Positions 27,091 to 34,562 of a DNA stretch of 64,000 nt are shown one piece after another (the stretch's first letter is position 1; the number at the start of each line of letters is the position of its first letter). The position numbers and the translations under genes are program-made. The notes under the pieces were generated by a model that worked only from the letters and a program-made list of their open reading frames with translations, was not told the DNA's origin and did no database searches. This stretch comes from Chitinophaga pinensis (GTDB lineage: Bacteria > Bacteroidota > Bacteroidia > B-17B0 > Aurantibacillaceae), in assembly GCA_945860225.1 (NCBI GenBank), contig CAMAPT010000006.1:1-64000 (forward strand), read 5' to 3'.

Positions 27091-27209
27091 GGCGCATAAC
27101 ATCTGCCGGGTTCGGGACACAAACTGTCAAACAGCCCTGAACTTGACGCCAAGGAAAAAGCTCCACGTTTACCCGCCATCACATCCGAAGCAAACCCCGT
27201 GTTATAGCC
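27091..27209 (-). repeat. GC-rich imperfect palindrome resembling an integron attC site
   Basis: A GC-rich 119-base element in AT-rich surroundings. Its outer arms, ggcgcataaca and tgttatagcc, are near reverse complements and contain GCATAAC (27094-27100) and GTTATAG (27201-27207), resembling attC core boxes. Inside them ccgggtt...cggg pairs imperfectly with ccgaagcaaacccc. It lies 12 bases after the stop of a truncated gene and 33 bases before the next gene on the minus strand, the position expected of an attC between cassettes. No integrase gene is in the window. It could instead be another Bacteroidota intergenic repeat family. Confidence 0.45.
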
Positions 27210-27221
27210 AATGTCTTCTCA

Positions 27222-27368
27222 TTATTTCTTGTTTAATTTAATTGTTATCGCGTCAAGTGATTTTTTACCATTCCAAATCGATTTACCAGTGCACATACTT
27301 GTAATTTTATTTTTGTCAAAATATATTGAAGTGTTTCCATAAAGACCTATGTTGTCTTTGATAAATTG
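27222..27368 (-). pseudogene. 5'-truncated gene remnant (C-terminal 48 residues)
   Basis: The minus-strand frame reads QFIKDNIGLYGNTSIYFD, KNKITSMCTGKSIWNGKKS and LDAITIKLNKK, then a stop at 27222-27224. The composition is protein-like, with no start codon near its beginning (the only ATG is internal) and an in-frame stop directly upstream at 27369-27371. Its 5' end lies 16 bases after the stop of the next upstream gene, so the front of the gene appears to have been lost by deletion or displacement. I do not recognise the parent family. The remnant ends just before the attC-like element. Confidence 0.5.
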
Positions 27369-27384
27369 TCAAAAAGGAGATTTA

Positions 27385-28221
27385 CTATATTTTTTTATTG
27401 ATTTTTTCTATAATGGTTTTCATCTTTTGGAAACCCCTATTATCCAAATAATTGCGTATCTCTTTTTTCCAAATAAATTGAAATATATATAATCCAAATA
27501 ATATGATTAGTATAACAAAAAGAATGGCGTATTTAGATTCTTTTATATTTAATTGATTATGTTGGCTTAAGGTTAGATAAGAAGTAACGGCTGAACGAAT
27601 TGTCATTACTTGAATAACATTATGTGTATTATACTTTTGTGAAAATGAAAACTCCTTATCAGTTTTAATATAGGCTTGGTAATCCTCCTTTGAAACAGAA
27701 TAAAACACCGAATCGGCTGTGCTAAAATCATTTTCTAAAGAGGTTTGATAATGTAAATAATTTGGATAAGGTAAATCAAATTTAATATTTGGGAATTCCA
27801 ATATTTTAAAAACAACAGACCCACTGCCAGCTTTTGGTCCTGTTGTATATTTAGGAATCTCTTTAAGCGTTCCTCTTACTTCCACAAGGTCGTTTGCTTC
27901 TATTTTGGTTGGATGAAAAGCTTCGTCAATTCCCCAAAATAACAAGGGAAAAAATAGAATTGTAACAATAACAGTCCAAATATATTTTTTAGTTTGGCTG
28001 TTGTTTTTTTTCGAAAGGAATGGGGTTAATCCTTTCTGTGCAAAATATCGGAATTTAAGTAATACTATGAATGCTAATAATCCAAAAATAAAAAACAGTC
28101 CTACGAATATGGCATGACCAATTTGCAAATAACCCTCAGAAAATAAATTTTCAGATAAAAGCCAAGCGACACTCCAAAAAGAAATTACACCAATTAATAT
28201 AATAAGTTTAATTGTTCTCAT
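27385..28221 (-). CDS. Unrecognised membrane protein (278 aa)
   Basis: Three N-terminal hydrophobic segments (LIILIGVISFWSVAWLL, IFVGLFFIFGLLAFIVLLKF, YIWTVIVTILFFPLLFW). A ~130-residue soluble region follows, starting EVRGTLKEIPKYTTGPKAGSG, which recalls extracytoplasmic beta domains of DUF3592-like proteins. A fourth segment (YAILFVILIILFGLYIFQFIW) precedes a basic tail. No confident family. It lies in the accessory block immediately upstream of a truncated gene remnant. A perfect palindrome (28347-28364) and a possible overlapping 41-codon ORF lie in its leader. Confidence 0.7.
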   Translation of the reverse strand: MRTIKLIILIGVISFWSVAWLLSENLFSEGYLQIGHAIFVGLFFIFGLLAFIVLLKFRYFAQKGLTPFLSKKNNSQTKKYIWTVIVTILFFPLLFWGIDEAFHPTKIEANDLVEVRGTLKEIPKYTTGPKAGSGSVVFKILEFPNIKFDLPYPNYLHYQTSLENDFSTADSVFYSVSKEDYQAYIKTDKEFSFSQKYNTHNVIQVMTIRSAVTSYLTLSQHNQLNIKESKYAILFVILIILFGLYIFQFIWKKEIRNYLDNRGFQKMKTIIEKINKKI

Positions 28222-28333
28222 TTGTTTTAATTGTTTGTTGTATTAAATTTTGAAGGCTATTGAATGTGTAGTTTTTGAGAAAAAAAGGGCTTAACAGAAT
28301 TATAGTAAATAGTTTGAGTTGTTTTATATCCAT
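28208..28333 (-). CDS. Possible small ORF overlapping the start of the 278-aa gene
   Basis: ATG at 28333, 41 codons, beginning MDIKQLKLFTIILLSPFFL and ending with a stop at 28208-28210, 14 bases inside the downstream gene in another frame. It has a short hydrophobic stretch. It could be a leader peptide coupled to the next start, or chance in AT-rich DNA; no homologue is recognised. Confidence 0.2.
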   Translation of the reverse strand: MDIKQLKLFTIILLSPFFLKNYTFNSLQNLIQQTIKTNENN

Positions 28334-28346
28334 GTTAAATCATATT

Positions 28347-28364
28347 CTATCAATAAATTGATAG
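28347..28364. promoter_or_regulatory. Perfect palindrome, operator-like
   Basis: Arms ctatcaat / attgatag (8 bp) around a 2-base centre, 14 bases before the small ORF start on the minus strand. It lies in the 230-base gap 28222-28451, which holds nothing else recognisable. No regulator gene is adjacent. Confidence 0.35.
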
Positions 28365-28451
28365 TCTACCTTTTCCAAATTGAAAATCTTTTAAAGTGTA
28401 ATAATTGAATTACCTGTATCAGTTTAAGATGAGGGCAAAATTTTTATTAAT

Positions 28452-29174
28452 CTAAAATTCTGCTTTATAAAGACCCATAATTTCTTCTTGGGTTAAGGCA
28501 CGATTCCAGATAGCAATATCATCTAATTTACCTAACAAATAAGAATTTCTGATTGGAGTATTTGTACCAACCTCAAATGTAGCACCAAAGGTTAATGGTA
28601 ATATAGAGGGAAGAATTACTCTATTTAAGGCTGTCATTGAGGTTAAATTCCCGTTTATATATATTTTCGAAATGCCTTTATCCACCATACAAGTAATATG
28701 AGTCCAAGTATTATAAAAATTAAATGGAATACCTGATTTACGCTTCTTTCCTTCATCCGGAAAACTTAAAGTATTGTCTTTATGAGATATTATTGAAAAT
28801 TCGTTGGATGATTCATTTCCTTTTGATAGAATAAAGGTTTCATTATTCGGATTGTAATTTAAATACGTCCAAACCGAAATCGTAAAATCATTTTTTAACT
28901 GAAGACTATTATTTAAAATATCAATGGTAATATAATCGTAAATACCATCAAAACTATATGCTTTATTTGGGTTTTCGAATCGATCCATTGTACCCCTGGC
29001 TCCATGCACTGCGCCTTGATTGCCATTTATACTTTCATCATCTGCATTTCCGTTAAAAGGCCACCAACCTACCAAACCATCTGTTGGTAAATAATCAGGC
29101 AAAAGTTGTTCTTGTGCAAATGTTTCGGATAACGCACTTACACTAAATATGAAGATAAAAAATAAACGTTTCAT
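28452..29174 (-). CDS. Secreted LamG (concanavalin-like) domain protein
   Basis: Signal peptide of ~20 residues (MKRLFFIFIFSVSALSETFAQ). The remaining ~220 residues are one LamG/laminin-G-3-like domain: GLVGWWPFNGNADDESINGNQG, YSFDGIYDYITID, FTISVWTYLN, WTHITCMVDKGISKIYINGN and LDDIAIWNRALTQEEI. It ends in GLYKAEF with no T9SS tail, whereas related Bacteroidota LamG proteins often continue into a type A tail. The downstream bases show no recoverable tail in another frame. Secretion to the periplasm or by another route is inferred; the ligand is unknown. Confidence 0.8.
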   Translation of the reverse strand: MKRLFFIFIFSVSALSETFAQEQLLPDYLPTDGLVGWWPFNGNADDESINGNQGAVHGARGTMDRFENPNKAYSFDGIYDYITIDILNNSLQLKNDFTISVWTYLNYNPNNETFILSKGNESSNEFSIISHKDNTLSFPDEGKKRKSGIPFNFYNTWTHITCMVDKGISKIYINGNLTSMTALNRVILPSILPLTFGATFEVGTNTPIRNSYLLGKLDDIAIWNRALTQEEIMGLYKAEF

Positions 29175-29303
29175 GCCGTTTGATATTGGTTATTAGTTTA
29201 GGCCTATTCAAATGTAAAAGAATTTGTAAATTAAAAAAATAACTTAAGTCATTTTTATTACTCAAGAAAAGATAGAGACATAATACATCTTTTTAAAGTT
29301 AAT

Positions 29304-29954
29304 CTATGCTTTTGGTCGATAATATATTTTTATCCGAACTGTATTTTTCAAAAAATCAATATGCTGAATTGTATAGCGATGAACATCAAATCCGGTACGA
29401 AATTTCAAATCAGCCACTAATTCATCTTGTTTTCCATCTTTAATTAATTCTAAATTTTCGTAAGAAATAAGTTTCACGAACTCGCGCTCGCCAAATATAT
29501 TGCTCTCGAGTAAAAAAGTGATTAATAAAATTATCCCATTAATAGCTATCAAAAATAACCATTCAAAATGATCAGGTATTCCTTTAATTTTAGCAACCGC
29601 AGAAATAAGTCCTATTGCTATTGATAAAAACAGATAAGTCATGTCCTTAATTGCAATCTCTTCTGTTTTATACCTTAACATACTAAAAACAGCAAATAAA
29701 CCAAATGCTGCACCCATTGATAAATCAATTTGATTTAACAAAAAAGAGATAAAAAAAATGATGCAATTAAATGTAAAAAATGTAAAAAATAGTTCTCTAT
29801 GCTTGTAAATAGGGTAGTAAATATATTTTATCAAAACTCCAACTGAAAAGAAATTTATCAAAAACCTAAAAATTAAAGCAAACGATGCAACTTGAATTTC
29901 TTGTGAATTATGAATAACTGAAAAATTATCGTTGGGAATTTGAAGTAACAACAT
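29304..29954 (-). CDS. DUF4956 family membrane protein
   Basis: A 216-residue protein with about four hydrophobic segments (residues ~25-45, 54-73, 78-120, 130-148) and the DUF4956 signature MGAAFGLFAVFSMLRYKTEEIAIKDMTYLFLSIAIGLI. A soluble C-terminal part follows (LADLKFRTGFDVHRYTIQHIDFLKNTVRIKIYYRP). Family members are often found beside VTC-type polyphosphate polymerase or CotH-like genes; no such partner is here. Transport or membrane-signalling roles have been suggested but are not established. The 288-base gap upstream (29955-30242) shows no gene. Confidence 0.85.
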   Translation of the reverse strand: MLLLQIPNDNFSVIHNSQEIQVASFALIFRFLINFFSVGVLIKYIYYPIYKHRELFFTFFTFNCIIFFISFLLNQIDLSMGAAFGLFAVFSMLRYKTEEIAIKDMTYLFLSIAIGLISAVAKIKGIPDHFEWLFLIAINGIILLITFLLESNIFGEREFVKLISYENLELIKDGKQDELVADLKFRTGFDVHRYTIQHIDFLKNTVRIKIYYRPKA

Positions 29955-30242
29955 AAAAAATAATTAAAATGAATTTTAGAGCTAAGTTAATTAAACGCTT
30001 AGAATTTCCATTTTTTAATCCTATTAAATAAATTACCGTTAAAAATATGTCAAAATAGTTGTCTTTTACTGGAGTCAAACAAATAACTGTAAAGAATAAC
30101 TTTTATTTAACACAGATGTTATATAAGCCAAATTAGACCCATATTTTTAAAACAAATAGAACTTTTCATTTGTGTTTTTATTTTAAACCAATCTCTAAAA
30201 TATTAATGTAATTTCGCATGTCATTATAATCTTGGCCAATAT

Positions 30243-32288
30243 ATGGAAACCTCAAAAAAAGAAACATTAGCCATTTTAAGTAATATTGCCGAAGAACTTG
30301 CCACTGCTAAAGATGCACAAAGTATTTCTGACGCACTTTTTAAGGTAGTTGATGACTTTATAGATGTGCCATATAGTTCTATTTTTTTATGGGACTTTAA
30401 GTTGAATAAACTTCGATTATATGCCAATAAAGGCTTTACAGAAGAAGACAAAAAATACAGCGAAGATACAGCCATGGAAAGGCACCCGGGATGGGTTTTT
30501 AAAAATAGACAGCCTTTACATGTCAGTAATATGGATACACAGCCCGTACCTTATTACGTAAAATCAGGAAAACGAGCTTTTGAAGTAAAATCTCGACTTT
30601 GGATGCCTATTGCTACTGTAGACAGATCACTTGGAGCATTTGGATTTTCTAGTTCTGAAACCGATTATTTTAAAGAGGAACATAAAAATGTGTTAGAGTT
30701 AGTGTGCCGTATGGCAGGAAACTTATATTCCAACATCGTGTTTGCTGAATCTGAAAAAGAATACATCCATAACATGAAGTTATCGATGAAAAAAATACAA
30801 GATGCCAGTAATGCCCAACAGAATTTCATTGCTAAAATGAGCCATGAAATGAGAACACCTCTTAATGGGATTATCGGTATGTCTAAATTATTAGATGAAA
30901 CCAATTTGTTTGGGATTCAAAAAAAATACGTAGACATTATTAATGGTCAGGCAAATATTTTACTGCATCTCATCAACGATATTTTAGATATTTCGAAAGT
31001 AGAATCTGAAAACTTTGAATTAGTAAGATTTCCTTTTAATTTACAAGAAACCTTAAATTCAATTGCCGGATCTCATTCTTTGCAAGCCGAGCAAAAATCA
31101 TTACAATTTCGGTTTGTTTTTGATTCGGAGATACATCATACCGTCATCGGCGATTCACTCAGATTTTCGCAAATATTTAATAATTTACTGGGCAATGCCA
31201 TTAAATTCACGTCTTTAGGAAGTATTGAGTTGAGCGCTAAATTAATTCGTAAAGAAAATAAGCAGCAGTTAATTCGTTTTTGTGTTTCTGACACTGGAAT
31301 CGGTTTTGATAGTTCTAAAGAAGAGGATGTATTTAAAAAATTTGTTCAGGCCGACGATTCTATTGCGAGAAAACATGGCGGTTCAGGATTAGGCTTATTT
31401 ATTACTAAAGAATTGGTAGATAAAATGGGCGGAAAAATCTCTGTTCATAGTGAGCCTCATATAGGAAGTATGTTTACCGTTGAAATTCCTTTTCAAAATG
31501 CTCAGAGTTTTCAAAATCATCCTAATGAAAGCCATCACTATCATTTAAAAGGCAAAAAAGTTTTATTTGCCGAAGATAATCCCATCAATGCCTTGTACTT
31601 ACGCTCATTATTAGAAAAAAACAATTTTATCATCGAAAGTGTAGAAAATGGTGAAGAAGCTGTTAACCGATGTAAAGAACATAAATTTGACATTATATTG
31701 ATGGATATTCAAATGCCAATTTTAGATGGGATATCCGCATCAAAATTAATACGTGAAGACTTAAAAATTAACACCCCAATTATTGCTCAATCTGCAAACA
31801 CCGTTCAAAAAGACATAGACGCCTGCTATGCCATTGGCGTTAATGATTATTTAGCGAAACCATTTACGGAAGAACAACTGCTGCAAAAAATTTCCCTAGT
31901 CTTAAATTTAAATAATCTAAAGACGTTGCAAAACAATGAATACGCATCAATTAAATCACAAAAAGCAACCATCCATTGGAAACAAAAAGCCCTCGAATTG
32001 GCCGGGAATAATATCGAACAAGCCAACAAACTCATTAGTCTTTTTATTCAAGAAATTCCGAAAAATATAACGACTTTAAAATTGGCATTAAATAATAAGG
32101 ATATTACAGACCTACATAAAGTCGGTCATAAAATAAAATCTTCCTTTCGTTTATTCGAATTAAATAGTGAGGCTAATTTATGTTTTTATTTCGAAAAATT
32201 CGACACAAGTACTCAAGAATGGTTTGATGCAGAATTGAAGTTTATTCAGTTGGAAAAATTATGTCGCCAACTTATGATGGATGTATAA
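30243..32288 (+). CDS. Cytoplasmic hybrid sensor histidine kinase (GAF-HisKA-HATPase-REC-HPt)
   Basis: A 681-residue multi-step phosphorelay protein without membrane segments. GAF-like sensor at ~5-165; HisKA at ~190-255 with phosphoacceptor His201 (KMSHEMRTPLNGIIGMS). The HATPase at ~300-417 carries the N box (NNLLGNAIKF), G1 SDTGIGF and G2 GGSGLGL. The receiver at ~438-555 has phosphoacceptor Asp488 (IILMDIQMPILDG) and acidic pocket EDN. A C-terminal HPt at ~585-675 has His629 (GHKIKSSFRLFEL). All phosphotransfer residues are intact, so it should hand phosphate to an unlinked response regulator. A weak TAATTTCG box lies at 30209-30216. The signal is unknown; no cognate regulator is adjacent. 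Confidence 0.93.
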   Translation: METSKKETLAILSNIAEELATAKDAQSISDALFKVVDDFIDVPYSSIFLWDFKLNKLRLYANKGFTEEDKKYSEDTAMERHPGWVFKNRQPLHVSNMDTQPVPYYVKSGKRAFEVKSRLWMPIATVDRSLGAFGFSSSETDYFKEEHKNVLELVCRMAGNLYSNIVFAESEKEYIHNMKLSMKKIQDASNAQQNFIAKMSHEMRTPLNGIIGMSKLLDETNLFGIQKKYVDIINGQANILLHLINDILDISKVESENFELVRFPFNLQETLNSIAGSHSLQAEQKSLQFRFVFDSEIHHTVIGDSLRFSQIFNNLLGNAIKFTSLGSIELSAKLIRKENKQQLIRFCVSDTGIGFDSSKEEDVFKKFVQADDSIARKHGGSGLGLFITKELVDKMGGKISVHSEPHIGSMFTVEIPFQNAQSFQNHPNESHHYHLKGKKVLFAEDNPINALYLRSLLEKNNFIIESVENGEEAVNRCKEHKFDIILMDIQMPILDGISASKLIREDLKINTPIIAQSANTVQKDIDACYAIGVNDYLAKPFTEEQLLQKISLVLNLNNLKTLQNNEYASIKSQKATIHWKQKALELAGNNIEQANKLISLFIQEIPKNITTLKLALNNKDITDLHKVGHKIKSSFRLFELNSEANLCFYFEKFDTSTQEWFDAELKFIQLEKLCRQLMMDV

Positions 32289-32316
32289 TTGAACTTTAAA
32301 TTGATTTACAAGTATT

Positions 32317-32346
32317 TTTGGTTTGGCGTGTACTAACATAAATTTG
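32317..32346 (+). promoter_or_regulatory. Promoter of the exbB-exbD-tonB-like operon
   Basis: TTTG at 32317-32320, 18-base spacer, exact TAAATTTG at 32339-32346, 74 bases before the ATG. Confidence 0.65.
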
Positions 32347-32420
32347 TTTAAAACATCACTTATGAATTAAAATACCGGCGTTATTCTCATTTAACTTCGT
32401 AGTATTTTAATTATCATTCT

Positions 32421-33155
32421 ATGATGCCTTTTATTCTTCAAATATCAACTAAAGTAGCAACTGCTTTAACCGACAGCGCTTTACTTTCTGAACCCGCAGT
32501 AACTGGAATTCAAACTGCAACAGAACTTCCTCCAAATGAAATTTCAATGTTTAGTATGATAGCTAAAGGAGGGATAATTATGATTCCTTTAGCCATCATG
32601 TTATTTATGTCTATATATGTTATGGTAGAACGATTTTTAACCATTTCAAAGGCCTCTAAACAAAATGTAACCTTATTAGCCAGTATCAAAGAAATGATTA
32701 ATAATGGTAATTTATCAAACGCCCGTAATCTTTGCAAAAGCGTCAATACTCCAGAAGCAATTATGTTAGAACAAGGGATTTCAAGAATAGGACAAAACAT
32801 GCAAGAAATAAGAGAGGCGATGGATAAATCAGGTTCAGCGGAATTAGCTCGCTTAGAAAAAAACATGAGTGTTTTAAATATTACCGGACGTATTGCCCCA
32901 ATGTTTGGTTTTATAGGTACTATTATAGGTGTAATTAAAATTTTTTATGATATCTCTGTGGCTAAAACCGTTGAGATTGAAGTAATTTCAACCGGCTTGT
33001 ATCAAAAAATGATTACCTCTGGAGGCGGATTAGTAGTTGGGGTTATTGCCTTTATTGGGTATCATTTTTTGAATGGTCGAATTGATAAACTAGCGCATCG
33101 TATGGAAGAAGCACAGATTGCTTTTTTAGATATTTTAAACGAACCATCGAAATAA
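32421..33155 (+). CDS. exbB: MotA/TolQ/ExbB proton channel family protein
   Basis: The inner-membrane channel subunit couples proton flow to TonB-type energy transduction. The 244-residue protein has an N-terminal segment, a first membrane helix near residues 50-70 (GGIIMIPLAIMLFMSIYVMVERF), a cytoplasmic helical loop, and two C-terminal helices in the ExbB signature region (LNITGRIAPMFGFIGTIIGVIKIF and GGGLVVGVIAFIGYHFLNGRID). It is followed by exbD (63-base gap) and a TonB-like gene, so this is an energy-transduction operon. TolQ is the alternative, but no TolA/B/Pal genes are near. Confidence 0.92.
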   Translation: MMPFILQISTKVATALTDSALLSEPAVTGIQTATELPPNEISMFSMIAKGGIIMIPLAIMLFMSIYVMVERFLTISKASKQNVTLLASIKEMINNGNLSNARNLCKSVNTPEAIMLEQGISRIGQNMQEIREAMDKSGSAELARLEKNMSVLNITGRIAPMFGFIGTIIGVIKIFYDISVAKTVEIEVISTGLYQKMITSGGGLVVGVIAFIGYHFLNGRIDKLAHRMEEAQIAFLDILNEPSK

Positions 33156-33196
33156 ATTAAAAGTCAGATTTTAGAAGCTAACATTCTTAAATCACT

Positions 33197-33208
33197 ACAT
33201 CTTAACTC
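33197..33208 (+). repeat. Pre-start motif variant ACATCTTAACTC, copy before exbD
   Basis: Matches 10 of 12 bases of the motif before pdhC and sucB, and lies 10 bases upstream of the exbD ATG inside an operon. Confidence 0.35.
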
Positions 33209-33218
33209 TTAAATAATC

Positions 33219-33629
33219 ATGGGATTACGCAAAAAAGCTCATAGAGAAGCAGAAGTAAGTACTGAATCATTAAATGATATCATGTTCTTTCTATTACTAT
33301 TTTTCTTAATCCTTTCAACCATGGTAAGTCCTAATGCTATTAAGGTGAATTTACCAAGCTCAAAACCTACCAAACCAGTTGAAAATAACAAAAAACCAAT
33401 TCATTTAGATGTATCAAATACTAGGCATTATTTTGTTGAAGGAAAGGAAGTTGATTACTCAGTATTAGAATCGGTATTATTGTCTGAAATTAATGGTAAT
33501 CCTGAACCAACGGTTGTACTCCAAATGGATAAGGATTTAAGTATACAAGATGCCGTTGATGTGATGATTATTGTAGATAAATTAAAATGCAAAATGGTTT
33601 GGGCTACTAAGCCTTCAAATGGAAAATAA
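33219..33629 (+). CDS. exbD: ExbD/TolR family biopolymer transport protein
   Basis: A 136-residue protein with one N-terminal membrane helix containing the family's functional Asp (SLNDIMFFLLLFFLILSTM, Asp near residue 20), then a periplasmic domain (PVENNKKPIHLDVSNTRHYFVEGKEVDY...VVLQMDKDLSIQDAVDVMIIVDKLK). It partners ExbB in the proton-driven complex. It lies between exbB and the TonB-like gene, whose ATG is 2 bases after its stop, indicating translational coupling. Confidence 0.92.
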   Translation: MGLRKKAHREAEVSTESLNDIMFFLLLFFLILSTMVSPNAIKVNLPSSKPTKPVENNKKPIHLDVSNTRHYFVEGKEVDYSVLESVLLSEINGNPEPTVVLQMDKDLSIQDAVDVMIIVDKLKCKMVWATKPSNGK

Positions 33630-33631
33630 CC

Positions 33632-34486
33632 ATGATTTTATCCAAAGCCGAAGAAAATAAAAACAGATTGATTTCATTAGGGATTTCCCTTTTAGTCTTC
33701 ATTTTGCTATTATTATTTTTGGTTTATTATATCATTGTTACTCCTAATCCTCCTTTCCCGGAAACAGCAGGTGGCGGCGGGGGAATTGAATTTAATATTG
33801 GTAATTTAATAGAGGGTACGGGTAATGTGGAAAACAATGGTATTGGAGATGCCGTTAAAGTAGTTGAAAGTGCAGAGGTTACACCGCCCACTACTCAAGA
33901 AAACTCAGCTCAAAATTTAGTTACATCAGAACAGGGAGAGGATATTAATCTTAATTCAACAGAAACAGAGCAAACAACGACTAATCAAACTGTGGTGATT
34001 CCTGTAAAACCAAAAGTTAAATCGGCTGCTGAATTATTAGCTGAAAAATTTTCGAAAAATAAGGGTAATAATGGTGGCGGAGATGGAAATAGTGGTCATG
34101 AAGGAAATGATGGTAGACCAGACGGTAAGCCCAACACGAATGGAACCGGCGGTTCAGGTGGCGGAGAAGGAGGAGGTGATGGTATTGGAAAGGGTCCGGG
34201 TAAAAGCCCGGGTAAAGGAAGTTATGGTTTTAATTTAGCAGGCGCATCAATTGTTACTCCACCGCCATTGTCTAAGGATACTAAAGAAGAAGGTAAAGTA
34301 GTAGTAGAAATTACGGTTGACAGAAATGGTAAGGTTATAAAAGCTGATCCCAATGGACGTGGTACAACGACTAGTAGTCCCATTCTGAAAGCTAAAGCCA
34401 GACAAGCCGCATTAGCCACTATATTTAAGGTTTCGGGAGAATTTGAAGAACAAAAAGGTACTATCACAATTATTTTCAGTTTCTAA
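33632..34486 (+). CDS. TonB-like energy transducer
   Basis: A 284-residue protein with a single N-terminal membrane helix (residues ~13-36), an acidic Thr-rich spacer, and a long Gly/Lys/Pro-rich linker at ~140-200 (GGSGGGEGGGDGIGKGPGK). The C-terminal TonB-type domain reads EGKVVVEITVDRNGKVIKADP...AALATIFKVSGE...GTITIIFSF. Its position after exbB and exbD supports a TonB role: transmitting proton-motive energy to outer-membrane receptors. The linker is Gly-rich rather than the Pro-Lys repeats of classical TonB. No TonB-dependent receptor gene is in the window. Confidence 0.85.
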   Translation: MILSKAEENKNRLISLGISLLVFILLLLFLVYYIIVTPNPPFPETAGGGGGIEFNIGNLIEGTGNVENNGIGDAVKVVESAEVTPPTTQENSAQNLVTSEQGEDINLNSTETEQTTTNQTVVIPVKPKVKSAAELLAEKFSKNKGNNGGGDGNSGHEGNDGRPDGKPNTNGTGGSGGGEGGGDGIGKGPGKSPGKGSYGFNLAGASIVTPPPLSKDTKEEGKVVVEITVDRNGKVIKADPNGRGTTTSSPILKAKARQAALATIFKVSGEFEEQKGTITIIFSF

Positions 34487-34562
34487 TAGCTCTCTCTGTT
34501 CATTAAATCACTTCAATTCATTTAACCTTGATTTCCTTTTCCTGTTTTTATTATATTAATAT

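Noticed and set aside
26293-27241. Plus-strand ORFs across 26293-27241
   Set aside because: They are antisense to the 247-aa gene or run through the attC-like element and lack protein-like composition.
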